From positions 2,604,001-2,668,000 of the forward strand of contig NZ_PYHR01000002.1 of assembly GCF_003121705.1 (NCBI RefSeq): a stretch of 64,000 bases of DNA. Reading direction: 5' to 3'. A program made the position numbers and the translations under genes. The DNA comes from Serinibacter arcticus. Lineage in GTDB: Bacteria; Actinomycetota; Actinomycetes; Actinomycetales; Beutenbergiaceae. The notes beneath the pieces are model-generated. The model made no database searches. It was given only the letters and a program-made list of their open reading frames with translations, and was not told where the DNA came from. Shown here piece by piece: positions 18,718 through 27,565 of this stretch; position 1 is the first letter of the stretch, and each line of letters starts with the position of its first letter.

Positions 18718-20564
18718 CGGTTCCCGCCCGTCTGGGATGCGATCTGCTCGTGGGCCGCCCAGACCGAGGACCAGAGCGCGTCGAAGCCTGGCGGGAGGAC
18801 GTCCTGCCCGTCGAGCGTGGCGAGATAGTCGACGAGGCGCCGGACATCCTCGAGGCCCGAGTGCCCGGCGCCGACCGCGCGGACCAGTGCCTCGAAGAGT
18901 CCCGCGCCCGACGTGGCGTCGACGTGGCCGAACACTCCGCCGGCCGACGGGGTCTCGGGGTCGGCGACGGGAAGCGCGACGCCGGAAAGCTCCAGTAAGA
19001 GCGTGAGCAGACGGATGAACGCGGCGGTGTCGGTCAGCTGGCGGGCGATGACCGCGTCATGGCGCCGCTCGATGTCGTCGAGCAGCGTGGCGACGACGAT
19101 CGTCCGGCGCTCGCGACCGTGAAGGTCGCGTGCGACCAGGACGACGAACGGCGTTACATCGGCGAGCTCGTCCACCGTGGCTCGAGTCGGTGCGTCTGGG
19201 GGACCGGGGAGGCCGGTGCCCCCGATGTCGGGGCGGCTGAGCAGGTGCCACCGAAGGTCGTGGTCTCCTCCGGTCTCGTGAGTCGACTCGTTCCACACCT
19301 CGATCTCGAACGGATCGGAGTCGTGTAGGCGCATGGTGAGACGCGACCCTGCAAACCGTCGGAGATAGATCTCGAGGGCGTGCTCCGCCTCTGCCTCGGG
19401 GTCGGGCGAGGCGCCACCGTCGGTGGCGAACGGCTCGACCAGCGCACCGAGCGCCTCCAGCGTCGCGCCGACACCGAAGCGCGGCGCCGGTGCCGTCAGC
19501 TCCACCATCACCTCGACGTTGGACTGGAGCGCGGCCTCGGTGGCGTTGGCCGACCCGAGGAGGACGTGAGCGCCGTCGTGCCGATCCACGACGACCACCT
19601 TCGCGTGGAGTCCTGAGAGCACGCGGTCGACGCTGAGCCTCGCACGGGGTGGTGCGTCCGGAGCCACCGGGGCGACCACGCCGGGGTCGACCGTGTCGGC
19701 GGTGTCGTCCGGGAAGGTGGCGGCGTCGTCCAGCACGTAGGTGACCAGGGACCCGTCGAGCGAGGACGGCGCGAGCTGGTCGAGCGAATCGGGTCGCGAG
19801 ACGAGATGCGTGGGGCCGTGGACCGCGTCGCGCAGGAGCCGCAGCCCGCCGTCCGTGACGAACGGTGAGATCACCAGCGCGCGTGGTCCGCGCAGATCGA
19901 GGGTCGGGCGCTTGTCGAGACCGAAGACGTGGAACGTGAGATCACGCATCTCTCTGGGCGTCTCGAGGTCGACGGAGCGCCACCGATCGGCGAGGGCATC
20001 GAGACGTGTGACGCGATCGGGCGGGAGCGGCCTGGTGGCGAGACCGGGGAGCGCCCGCAGGAGGCCAACCAGGGGAGCAATACGAGACGCAGCGTCCCGG
20101 CGTCGACCCGTGGCCGCGGGAGCGCCGTCGAACCGAGCGATCACATCCCAGCTGCGGTCGTTCGTGAGGTTGCGGCTGGCGCACAGGTATCGGTAGGTGA
20201 GGTCTTCGCTGTCGTCGAGGTGGCGGTACTCGAGGAACCAGACCTTGGGATGGAACAGGCCTTGACGCGCGACGACGGGATGGATGCTCTGCTCGAGGAA
20301 GGCCACGAGATCGGACGGCCTGCCCATCCCGATCTCGCCCGCCTGGGCGAAGATGTCGACCCGATCTGCGGCGCGACGGACGGCGTCCAGCACGCCCAGC
20401 GAGCCGTCGTCGCGGCTGATGCGGCGGGAGGCGAACGAGAGCGGAACGGTCAGGGCGGTCGCCAGATCGAGTGTGAAGGTGGTGCCGACCGCGTGGGACA
20501 ACGTGTAGCCCGGCGGCGGTGCGAGCTGCTCGGTCAGTGCGGCGCGCGTCTGGGGCTCAAGCAT
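18714..20564 (-). CDS. Phospholipase-D-fold nuclease of the defence cassette
   Basis: 616 aa. ATG 20564 was chosen because it overlaps the end of the DUF6361-like gene by 8 bp (ATGCTTGA); the frame is open further upstream only as an antisense-like shadow. Two PLD half-sites are visible: LFHPKVWFLEY (His105-x-Lys107) followed by CASRNLT, and LHAKVVVVD (His320-x-Lys322) followed by LLGSANATEAAL (337-344). Two HxK motifs in one chain make a complete PLD active site, the fold used by BfiI-like restriction nucleases and DISARM DrmC. The C-terminal 250 residues carry no motif I recognise. Placement directly before a SNF2-type helicase suggests a nuclease-helicase pair. Confidence 0.88.
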   Translation of the reverse strand: MLEPQTRAALTEQLAPPPGYTLSHAVGTTFTLDLATALTVPLSFASRRISRDDGSLGVLDAVRRAADRVDIFAQAGEIGMGRPSDLVAFLEQSIHPVVARQGLFHPKVWFLEYRHLDDSEDLTYRYLCASRNLTNDRSWDVIARFDGAPAATGRRRDAASRIAPLVGLLRALPGLATRPLPPDRVTRLDALADRWRSVDLETPREMRDLTFHVFGLDKRPTLDLRGPRALVISPFVTDGGLRLLRDAVHGPTHLVSRPDSLDQLAPSSLDGSLVTYVLDDAATFPDDTADTVDPGVVAPVAPDAPPRARLSVDRVLSGLHAKVVVVDRHDGAHVLLGSANATEAALQSNVEVMVELTAPAPRFGVGATLEALGALVEPFATDGGASPDPEAEAEHALEIYLRRFAGSRLTMRLHDSDPFEIEVWNESTHETGGDHDLRWHLLSRPDIGGTGLPGPPDAPTRATVDELADVTPFVVLVARDLHGRERRTIVVATLLDDIERRHDAVIARQLTDTAAFIRLLTLLLELSGVALPVADPETPSAGGVFGHVDATSGAGLFEALVRAVGAGHSGLEDVRRLVDYLATLDGQDVLPPGFDALWSSVWAAHEQIASQTGGNR

Positions 20565-21720
20565 CGCGTCGGAGTCCTTGGTGGATGTCGAGGAGGATGC
20601 GGCGCGCGGCGTTCCAGCGGTAGCCGAGCTCAGTGGCGCCGGACGAGCCACCCCAGGTGGCGAGCTTGCGGGGGCTCGTGAGGCGAGCCTGCGAACCCTT
20701 GTGCTGGCGCTCGCGACGAGCGACGGCGGCGCGGGCGTTCTCGTTGTCGGCGAGTGCCCCCAGATCGGCCGATCGGAGCAGGTCGAGCCATTGCTGGACG
20801 AAGAGCCGGGTTCCCGCATGGATCGGTGCTCCGCGCGCCAGCTCGACGCGCATGACGAGGTCGTCGAAGTCCCAGGTCGTGAGGTCGAGCTCAGTCGATG
20901 CCGTCGTCGCCCAGGCGGTGAGCTCGGTGCGGTAGTGCTCCACCGGCTCGTTGACGTCGGTGTAGCCGGCCTTCTTGTAGGCCTCGGCCAGCAGGAGGTT
21001 GTAGACGAGGCTCGCGCCACGGATGGCGAGGGTGAACGAGCGGGCGTGGTCGATCAGGTGCCGGGCGCCGCCCGGAACCGCGAGCGCGACCGGGTCTCGC
21101 CAGAACGCGTCGCTGTCGTGGTCGGGCTCGTGCGTCACCAGGTGGGACATGAGCGTGGCTGGGGCCTCGGCCAGGATGCGGTCACGGAGCCACTCGGCCT
21201 CAGGACGGGTCAGCGTGAAGCCGCCGTCGACGTGCGAGGGAAACCCTTCCGGCGCCGGCGGCATCGTGGGGTGCCAGGGCTTGAGGCCGTTCGGCGCGGG
21301 CGCGAGGGCTTGTGCGCGGCTCGTGCCAGGCGCTGCGAGGATGCCGTACCGCCCGAGGATTCCCCAGTAGATCGTCGACGGCAGATTGGCGAGCGTCGCG
21401 CCTGCCCGCATGCCGAGGAGGCCGGCGAAGTCCCCCGAGTCGCGCAGGACCGAGATGAGCTTCCGCTCGTACTCATCGGCTTTGGCGACAGGATCCGACG
21501 ATGTGGCGGCTCGCTGGTAGCACCAGGGGACGAGAAGGAGATATCGGGCGCGGGTGAGCAGCGTCGACGTGCCGGGGAACAGGAGATCGGAGAGGGCGTC
21601 ACGGATCGTCCCGATACCGAGCTCGTCGAGGCTGGCGCGGTCGGCGAACAGGCTGATGATCTCGCGCATCCGACGCTGCTCCTCGGTGGAGGCGTCGAGC
21701 CAGGCGATGAGGGAAGTCAT
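20557..21720 (-). CDS. DUF6361-like protein
   Basis: 387 aa, ATG start, 18 bp after the HhH-like gene and overlapping the PLD gene by 8 bp. The N-terminus (IAWLDASTEEQRRMREIISLF, then DELGIGTIRDALSDLLFPGTSTLLTRARYLLLVPW) has the pattern I associate with family DUF6361, a conserved bacterial family of unknown function that I recall near PLD-like proteins and helicases; a profile search was not possible here. Charged C-terminal segment (VARRERQHKGSQARLTSPR, about 335-360). No catalytic motif is evident. It is likely a structural or recognition partner of the nuclease and helicase. Confidence 0.8.
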   Translation of the reverse strand: MTSLIAWLDASTEEQRRMREIISLFADRASLDELGIGTIRDALSDLLFPGTSTLLTRARYLLLVPWCYQRAATSSDPVAKADEYERKLISVLRDSGDFAGLLGMRAGATLANLPSTIYWGILGRYGILAAPGTSRAQALAPAPNGLKPWHPTMPPAPEGFPSHVDGGFTLTRPEAEWLRDRILAEAPATLMSHLVTHEPDHDSDAFWRDPVALAVPGGARHLIDHARSFTLAIRGASLVYNLLLAEAYKKAGYTDVNEPVEHYRTELTAWATTASTELDLTTWDFDDLVMRVELARGAPIHAGTRLFVQQWLDLLRSADLGALADNENARAAVARRERQHKGSQARLTSPRKLATWGGSSGATELGYRWNAARRILLDIHQGLRRDA

Positions 21721-21738
21721 GTGGATGAGCGGCGTCGG

Positions 21739-22368
21739 CTAGGAGCGCTGGTAGCTCCAGATCGCGTGATCGACCCGCTTGACGTCCAGATCGAGCTCCT
21801 CGCTCGCCGCGGTGAGCAGATCTACTGCATCGTTCTTGTCCTTCGGTGTGACACCGGCGTCGTCGAGGAAACGCAGGATCCACACGTCGGGCTTCACACC
21901 GGGGTGTCCCAGGAGCATGCGCAGGTAGCGCCACGTCACCGGACCACATCCCCGGACACTCCGGTACGCCTTTCCTGCGGCGTCGATGTTGGCCTCGAAG
22001 TCCTCGGCGGTGACGATGCCGGCGTCGACGAGGGCCTTCGCGGCCTCGATCACGATCTCGGCCTTGAGCCGGCCTGACGCCTTGGCGTTGTTGGTGAGCT
22101 CAGCGAGGTCGCCGACGGACGTGGCAGCGAGCACTGTCAGGTCGTTGGCCGCGCCTTCCCGATGCTTGCGCCAGCGAGTGACGGCACCGAAGACACCGGT
22201 CTCTCGCCCCTCGGACCTGTTGCCGTAGCGGGCGCGAATGGAGAAGACGGCATCGATCAGCGCGGATTCGATCTCCCCTGTCCAACCGCCCGGCCACTCC
22301 TTCGGCGTCGTTCCGATGGTCGAGCGAATGTGCTCGACGAGAGTGGCGACGCGGGGGTCGTGCGGCAT
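21739..22368 (-). CDS. HhH-GPD-like (DNA glycosylase fold) protein
   Basis: 209 aa. ATG 22368 has TTGGAG about 8 bases upstream; the frame continues to 22497, but that part is not protein-like. Residues 95-170 follow the layout of endonuclease III/MutY proteins: a helix ending KALVDAGI, then a helix-hairpin-helix-like RGCGPVTWRYLRMLLG (139-154), and KPDVWILRFLDD with Asp161 in the place of the catalytic Asp of glycosylases (usually VDTHVxR). No Fe-S cysteines are present. It is the first gene of the six-gene cassette, so it may detect or excise modified bases before the helicase and nuclease act. Assignment to the HhH superfamily is by pattern only. Confidence 0.65.
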   Translation of the reverse strand: MPHDPRVATLVEHIRSTIGTTPKEWPGGWTGEIESALIDAVFSIRARYGNRSEGRETGVFGAVTRWRKHREGAANDLTVLAATSVGDLAELTNNAKASGRLKAEIVIEAAKALVDAGIVTAEDFEANIDAAGKAYRSVRGCGPVTWRYLRMLLGHPGVKPDVWILRFLDDAGVTPKDKNDAVDLLTAASEELDLDVKRVDHAIWSYQRS

Positions 22369-22616
22369 GCTGAACTCCAAGGTGGGGGGATGACTTGACC
22401 GTAGCTGGACCCTCCGACATTCACCACGCGTGAGTCGGAGTTCCGGGGCTGGCTCGTGGACACCTTTCGAGCGTGTCGGCAGAACCAGCATCTCCACCTC
22501 GGCAGGTGAGGTCAGCAGGAGCGGGCCGCGACGACTGGCCCCACGTCCGCCCCGGTCGGTGTCGGACGTGCGCCGTCTCCGAGGACCGTGGAAACGGCGG
22601 TGGGAGAGTCCCCTCT

Positions 22617-23813
22617 TTACGAAGGTTTGCGCAACCGTTCCTCCATCAACTGGTGAGCGATGTGGTCTCGAACTCGCTCACCCGGACGAGAGTAGGCCAG
22701 CACAACGGCGGAATCGGCGGCGGCGGATTCACCGGCCGAGGGCTTCTGATATCGCACAACCCATCGGCTGCGCATCATGGGTTCGCGTTGTACGCCGTTG
22801 GTGGGGTAGGCATCGACAAGGCGAACGTCGGTGAAACCCGCGGCCCCAGCGAGGTTGATCGCCGCGTCCAGGGGGAGATTGATCGCGTCCGGAACCAGGG
22901 ACGACGCGTCTCGATCCTCGTGGAGTGAGTCAGTGCCCGCAAGATCCGCTATGACCGCGTTCGTCGCTCGGAGGCGATCTCTCTCACCCTTTCGCGCGTG
23001 CTCCTGCGCGGTGACCTTGAGGTGACGCAAGACTCGAGTCGTGACACTGGGCTGAGCGTCGTGGAGCGCAGTCGCGTACCACCAGGCGAGAGCGAGGTCG
23101 CGATCTCGGTCGTCGGCCGCCTCGAAGAAGCCGATCAGAGCTCCCGAGCCCTTGTCGATCCACGAGCCCGCGATTCCGCCTGTAACCGTCGCCACATCGA
23201 GCATCCGCAGGGCCGTGGAGGACACTCGGATTGCGTTCATGGACATCGTCGATGTCTTGTGCCGAGCGATCTCGGCACACATCTCCGAGTATGAATCAGC
23301 CACCTCCAGCGGGGTGATCTCGAGCCCGAGCGCATCGAAGGCTCCCGCGGTGCGGAGGCCGACTCGGCCGGTCAGTGAGAGCGATTCTGGGAAGAGAGGG
23401 TTGTAGGCGACCATCTCGACTCCGATCAGGTCGACCCACTCTGGCTCCTCTGGTCTCAACCTCGACAGCAGACTGCGCCAACGATCGTCGGACTCCTGGC
23501 CCAACTTCCAAATGAGGCCGAGCGTTTCGATCTCGGAGGCGCTGGCATCGAGTCCTTCGGCCAACGCGTTGCCGACAGAAGCGCCAGTCAGCCCGAAACC
23601 CTGGAGCTGATCGGCGGTGAGGCTCGACGCGAGTGCAAGCAGCATCGCTCGCTGGGCCAACCGCACCGAGTGGGGTGGGTCGGCCAGGTCGAAGGCGACG
23701 GAAGTCTCGAGCAAGTTGACATTCCTCTCGAAGAAGGCGGGAGGCAGGTGGAACAGGACCGAATACGCATAGACAAGGTAGTGCGAGGCGGTCGGGTCAG
23801 CGCGGCGAGGCAT
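22617..23813 (-). CDS. Unknown protein with PASTA-like C-terminal domain
   Basis: 398 aa, ATG start. Residues 1-300 are largely helical and unrecognised. Residues about 308-356 (VPDAINLPLDAAINLAGAAGF ... RSRWVVRYQKPSAG) follow the PASTA-domain pattern (VPDVVGLPLDEAxxALxxAGF ... V.SQ.PxAG) well known from actinobacterial PknB and penicillin-binding proteins. There is no signal peptide or membrane helix, so it is probably cytoplasmic, which is unusual for PASTA. It lies 248 bp before the HhH-like gene and 140 bp after the RusA-like gene and may be transcribed separately. Role unknown. Confidence 0.7.
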   Translation of the reverse strand: MPRRADPTASHYLVYAYSVLFHLPPAFFERNVNLLETSVAFDLADPPHSVRLAQRAMLLALASSLTADQLQGFGLTGASVGNALAEGLDASASEIETLGLIWKLGQESDDRWRSLLSRLRPEEPEWVDLIGVEMVAYNPLFPESLSLTGRVGLRTAGAFDALGLEITPLEVADSYSEMCAEIARHKTSTMSMNAIRVSSTALRMLDVATVTGGIAGSWIDKGSGALIGFFEAADDRDRDLALAWWYATALHDAQPSVTTRVLRHLKVTAQEHARKGERDRLRATNAVIADLAGTDSLHEDRDASSLVPDAINLPLDAAINLAGAAGFTDVRLVDAYPTNGVQREPMMRSRWVVRYQKPSAGESAAADSAVVLAYSRPGERVRDHIAHQLMEERLRKPS

Positions 23814-23953
23814 CGGGAAGGGAGCCTCGGAGCGCGAGGAGCCGACGACGTGTCGGCGGTCCCGTTCTTACCCCGACTGCATACGGGTCTGCCCTGGCCC
23901 GCGACTGCCCGCCAGGGCGAGGTCTCGATGCCCAGGTCGCCAGGACCTCGGCA

Positions 23954-24955
23954 TCAGCTAGTCCCATGTCGGCCGCTGGGTCGGACGAACGACGCTGGCG
24001 TCGGTGATCGCACGAGGTCGACAGTCCCCGTAGCCACGGCTTCCTGCTGAGCAAACGTCCTACGCGCGTCTGAACCGTCGGGGAGTCTGACGTTCCACAT
24101 CGCCGAGCTCAGTAGATGGCCGTCCCGGACGTGCGCGAGCGGACCGAGGTTCACTTCCTCGCCAGTTCGGAAGCGGATGTCCACAGTGCCGCTGGCTGCG
24201 TGCTCGAAGGCGCACGCGACGACTCGGGCCTCGCTGCGTCGCGCGTTGAGCGCCACTCGGCAGAAATGGTGCGTGGTGAGCACGTAGTACATCTCCCAGA
24301 ACGAATCGGTCACCCGCGCGACGAACAAGATGACCTCGTTCGGCAGAAGGAAGGTCTGCAGAGCGCGTTCGATCACGGAGACCACCTCCACGTCGACCGT
24401 CACCCCGAGAGCGAGGGGTAGGGGATCCCCAACGACCCGACCGTCGTGAGGGGGCTCGCTCAGGATCGGTCGTGGACGATCGAGGAAGAGCGACTGCTGG
24501 GACGCCTCGACATTCGACTCAACGCCGATGATCGACAACGAGATCGTCGCGCCGACGGCGTCGGGCGCGTTCGCGAGGTGCTTGCTTGCGACGATGCGGT
24601 CGATCCGCTCATCGTCTGCCTGCCGGTGCCGCCAGTAACCACCACGTTCGCCTAGCACGCTACCGAGGGCGTCGAGCGTCAGTTCGAGCAGGTTGTCGAG
24701 GTCCCAGCCGTGCATCGTCGAGCGAGCCGGAGGCAGGGCGAAGGCGACCTCGAGGTTGAGTCGTGCTCCGGGTCGGAGCACCCGACCGGTCTGCTCGGCC
24801 GATCTCGCAACCGCCGCCCTCCACGGGCGCTCACCTGCTGTCGCGAAGGCTGCGGGAAGCACCCCACGTACCTCGATGGTGAGGGCGTCGACCTCGAGGT
24901 GGCGAGCGACGTCGGCAGGTTCGGCGTCTGGACCAGGAGGAGGCGCTTCGCTCAT
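23954..24955 (-). CDS. RusA-like resolvase domain fused to an unknown C-terminal domain
   Basis: 333 aa. ATG 24955 (MSEAPPPG) was chosen; the upstream frame to 25024 runs through the G-tract and is not protein-like. Residues 20-140 fit the Holliday-junction resolvase RusA: HGWDLDNLLELTLDALG (Asp85, Asp87), then ADDERIDRIVASKHL (Asp114/115, Lys125) and a closing beta strand ATISLSII, the same order of acidic residues and lysine as in RusA. RusA proteins are about 120 aa; here some 190 further residues follow with no family I recognise. It is the rightmost gene of the defence island and is transcribed away from the G-tract. It could be a nuclease acting on branched or invading DNA; activity is inferred. 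Confidence 0.72.
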   Translation of the reverse strand: MSEAPPPGPDAEPADVARHLEVDALTIEVRGVLPAAFATAGERPWRAAVARSAEQTGRVLRPGARLNLEVAFALPPARSTMHGWDLDNLLELTLDALGSVLGERGGYWRHRQADDERIDRIVASKHLANAPDAVGATISLSIIGVESNVEASQQSLFLDRPRPILSEPPHDGRVVGDPLPLALGVTVDVEVVSVIERALQTFLLPNEVILFVARVTDSFWEMYYVLTTHHFCRVALNARRSEARVVACAFEHAASGTVDIRFRTGEEVNLGPLAHVRDGHLLSSAMWNVRLPDGSDARRTFAQQEAVATGTVDLVRSPTPASFVRPSGRHGTS

Positions 24956-24984
24956 GGCGACATTCCATCGCGAAGGTCCGACAT

Positions 24985-25035
24985 CAACCCCCAACCCAAC
25001 CCCACCCAAACCCAATCCCCACACCCCCCACCCCG
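24985..25035 (-). repeat. G-rich tract with quadruplex potential in a divergent promoter region
   Basis: On the minus strand this stretch consists almost only of G-runs of three to six separated by T, A or single bases (at least seven runs of three or more). It lies between the divergent RusA-like gene (start 24955) and the DUF1023 hydrolase gene (start 25080), at the right edge of the defence island. The pattern meets the usual definition of an intramolecular G-quadruplex. It could affect transcription of either gene or simply be a slippage-prone tract. Confidence 0.7.
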
Positions 25036-25079
25036 CTGACTAGCCTCGATGGGACAAATCCCCCGCCCAGGAGGTTCCC

Positions 25080-27041
25080 GTGACCATCACGATCCCGCCC
25101 GTTCCGGTGAGCGTGCCGGAGCTGGAGGCGTCGTCGTCGTGCTCGGCGGTGGGCGACAGCGTGCTCGCGGCCGCGAAGGATGCGCGGGCGGTCGCGGACT
25201 CCGCCGGCGACGGTGCGCAGAGCCTGACGTGGGAGGGCGTGGCCGCCGACGCCGCCGACCACGCGATGACCGTGCTGACCAACGAGATCGGCGACGCGGT
25301 GTCGGCGCTGTGGGGAGTCGTGCAGGAGCTGGACGCCTACGCCGAGACGATCACCGATCTCGAGACGCGGCACGCGGACCTCGTCACGCTGCGCTCCAGC
25401 CTGGTCACCGATCGCGATGCCCTCATCGCGGACGCCGCCGCCGTCGGTGAGGACGAGGTCTCGCTCTGGCTGCAGCTGCGAGCCTCGACGCTCACGCTGT
25501 CGATCAGCACCTTCGCCCAGACCGTCGAGACGTGGTCGACAGAGCTCACGACGGCGGAGGACGCCGTGATCGCCGCCCTCCAGGCGGGGGACACCGCGGC
25601 CGAGGCGCGCGACTTCCGCGAGGCCCGTCCCCCCGAGCTGCAGGCCTCGATCGACGCGCTGGTGGACGCCGGCGTGCTCCCCGAGGCGATGCGGTACGCC
25701 TCCGCCGCCGACCTCCAGGCCTGGCTGACCGACAACCCCGAGGCGGCCGCGGGGCTCGTCGACGGGACCGCGCCGCTGACCGGCTCCGCGGCCGTGCTCA
25801 ACCAGCTCGTCAACGGCGCCATGATGACCAACCCCGGGGCCGACGTGTCGGCCATCCGGATGCAGGGCGTGCACGACTTCTTCGCCGACCTCGACCCCGA
25901 GAGCGCCGCGCTCCTGGCGACCCTGTACCCGTCCCTGGTCGGGAGCACCGACGGCGCCCCGTTCGACGCCCGCGAGCTCGCCAACCGCGTGAAGGTCATC
26001 GACGCGCTCGCCGATGAGCGTGAGCTGCTGGAGGGCATGGAGGATCGCCACGAGCACCACCAGGGCGACTGGGACCTCTTCGGCCGCAACAACGACGACC
26101 TCGAGGGCCCGCTCGCCGACACCCGCGACCGCATCGCGCTGTACGAGTCGATCCTCAACGACGACCGCACGATCCTGTTCTTCGAGCCGGCCACCCACGA
26201 CAGCGACTTCAACCGCACCTACGACGGCGGGATCGCCGAGCTGCACGGCGAGATCACCGCCGACACCCAAAACGTCGGCACGCTGGTGCCCGGCACCGGG
26301 TCGCACCTGGGCAACTACGACGGGAACGCGTCCCGGTCGGAGAGCTTCCACAACGCCGCCCCCGACCGCCTGGCGATGATCACGTGGATGGGCGGCGACC
26401 TGCCGGACTCGCTGCTCGACGCCAAGGGTGACGAGTGGTCCCGCGACCTCGGACCGAAGCTCGCCGGCTTCTCCGACGCCGTCCGGCTCGAGATCGAGAG
26501 CTCGGGCTCGTCGGCGTCGACGACGTACGCGGGCCACTCCTACGGCGGCGCCGTCGTGGGGCGGGCGGAGGCCGCCGGACTCGACGCCGACCGGGTGCTG
26601 CACATCGCCTCGGCCGGGATGGGCAACGACATCGGCGGACCGTCGGACTACCCCGACTCGCAGAACGACGTGCACCGCTACTCGATGACCGCGCCGGGGG
26701 ACCCGATCGAGAACTTCCAGGGCCTCGACGCCGGCAGCTGGGGTCACGGCGCCGACCCCGACACCTTCCCCGGCACGGAGCGTCTCCACACCGGGAACGA
26801 CGCCGGCCCGGACGGCGCCCCGCTCCAGGGCTCCTCGGCCCACAGCGACGTCTTCAACCACGAGTCGGACTCCTGGAACCAGATGCTGGAGGTGTTCGTG
26901 GGCGGCGAGGTCGAGACCTACCGCACGCCGACCTACGACGGCCCCGTCACCTATCCGTCCTCCCGCGGCCCCGTCTACAACTGGAACCGCAGCGTGGACG
27001 GCTGGAACGACGACGGCTCCACGATCGACGTAGAAGGATGA
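25080..27041 (+). CDS. DUF1023-type alpha/beta hydrolase with WXG/LXG-like N-terminal helices
   Basis: 653 aa. GTG 25080 sits 5 bases after a perfect AGGAGG. The N-terminal 180 residues are helical and heptad-like (TWEGVAADAADHAMTVLTNEIGDAVSALWGVVQEL), as in WXG100/LXG proteins. The C-terminal 330 residues fit the DUF1023 (Abhydrolase_8) family: a GTGSH element, then TYAGHSYGGAVVG with the nucleophile Ser of GxSxG near residue 486, and a late His region. No signal peptide, so if exported it would need a type VII-like route. It overlaps the following lipoprotein gene by 4 bp (ATGA), and a WXG100-like gene follows. A secreted lipase/esterase or type VII effector is possible; a housekeeping esterase is the alternative. 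Confidence 0.82.
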   Translation: MTITIPPVPVSVPELEASSSCSAVGDSVLAAAKDARAVADSAGDGAQSLTWEGVAADAADHAMTVLTNEIGDAVSALWGVVQELDAYAETITDLETRHADLVTLRSSLVTDRDALIADAAAVGEDEVSLWLQLRASTLTLSISTFAQTVETWSTELTTAEDAVIAALQAGDTAAEARDFREARPPELQASIDALVDAGVLPEAMRYASAADLQAWLTDNPEAAAGLVDGTAPLTGSAAVLNQLVNGAMMTNPGADVSAIRMQGVHDFFADLDPESAALLATLYPSLVGSTDGAPFDARELANRVKVIDALADERELLEGMEDRHEHHQGDWDLFGRNNDDLEGPLADTRDRIALYESILNDDRTILFFEPATHDSDFNRTYDGGIAELHGEITADTQNVGTLVPGTGSHLGNYDGNASRSESFHNAAPDRLAMITWMGGDLPDSLLDAKGDEWSRDLGPKLAGFSDAVRLEIESSGSSASTTYAGHSYGGAVVGRAEAAGLDADRVLHIASAGMGNDIGGPSDYPDSQNDVHRYSMTAPGDPIENFQGLDAGSWGHGADPDTFPGTERLHTGNDAGPDGAPLQGSSAHSDVFNHESDSWNQMLEVFVGGEVETYRTPTYDGPVTYPSSRGPVYNWNRSVDGWNDDGSTIDVEG

Positions 27042-27565
27042 GGCACGTGCCCCGCTCGCCGTCCCGCTTCCACGCCCGCCACCCGGCCCGCCCGCTCGCC
27101 GTCGCGCTCGCCGCCCTCATCGCCCTGACCGCCTGCACCCCCTCGGAGGCCCCCGTGGACGACCAGACCCGCAGCTCGGTGGCTGCCACCACCCAGCGGT
27201 ACGCCGAGAGCGTTGCCGCGCAGCTCGGCACGAGCTCGCAGGTGCAGCAGGAGGAGTGGGCCGACTGCACCGACGCCGCCACCGGCGAGGTGACCGGCGA
27301 GCAGTACATCTACAACGTGCGGGTCGACCTCGACGGCGAGGAGACGTTCGAGCAGCTCAGCCAGCGGCTGCGCGACCACTTCGAGGGCGAGGGCTGGACC
27401 TGGGTCGAGCCGACCGGCAGCCTGCCGCGGGTGCGCCTGAGCCACGAGGGCTACAACATCGGCACCACCCTGGAGGTCGAGCGTGGCTACGCCACGGTCG
27501 GGGTCGGCGCCGGGTGCCTCGGCTCGCTCGAGGACGTGCCCGAGCAGGACCGGGCGACGTCATGA
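27038..27565 (+). CDS. Small lipoprotein, partner of the DUF1023 hydrolase
   Basis: 175 aa, ATG overlapping the hydrolase stop (ATGA). Type II signal peptide: basic start, hydrophobic LAVALAALIALTAC with lipobox LTAC. The mature part is a compact alpha/beta domain (helix FEQLSQRLRDHFEGEGW, then strands WTWVEPTG, YATVGVGAGC) with two Cys (WADCTD, GAGCLG) that could form a disulfide. No family recognised. Strict translational coupling to a hydrolase and to the WXG100-like gene suggests a dedicated partner, for example an immunity lipoprotein or a secretion helper; this is inference. Confidence 0.85.
   Translation: MRHVPRSPSRFHARHPARPLAVALAALIALTACTPSEAPVDDQTRSSVAATTQRYAESVAAQLGTSSQVQQEEWADCTDAATGEVTGEQYIYNVRVDLDGEETFEQLSQRLRDHFEGEGWTWVEPTGSLPRVRLSHEGYNIGTTLEVERGYATVGVGAGCLGSLEDVPEQDRATS

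Noticed and set aside
13056-24955. DISARM system (because of PLD protein plus helicase)
   Set aside because: No DUF1998 DrmB-like protein or methylase accompanies the pair, and DUF6361-like and HhH-like genes are not DISARM components.
24984-26861. 625-codon open frame on the minus strand
   Set aside because: Antisense of the DUF1023 hydrolase, which has a perfect ribosome binding site and GxSxG motif.
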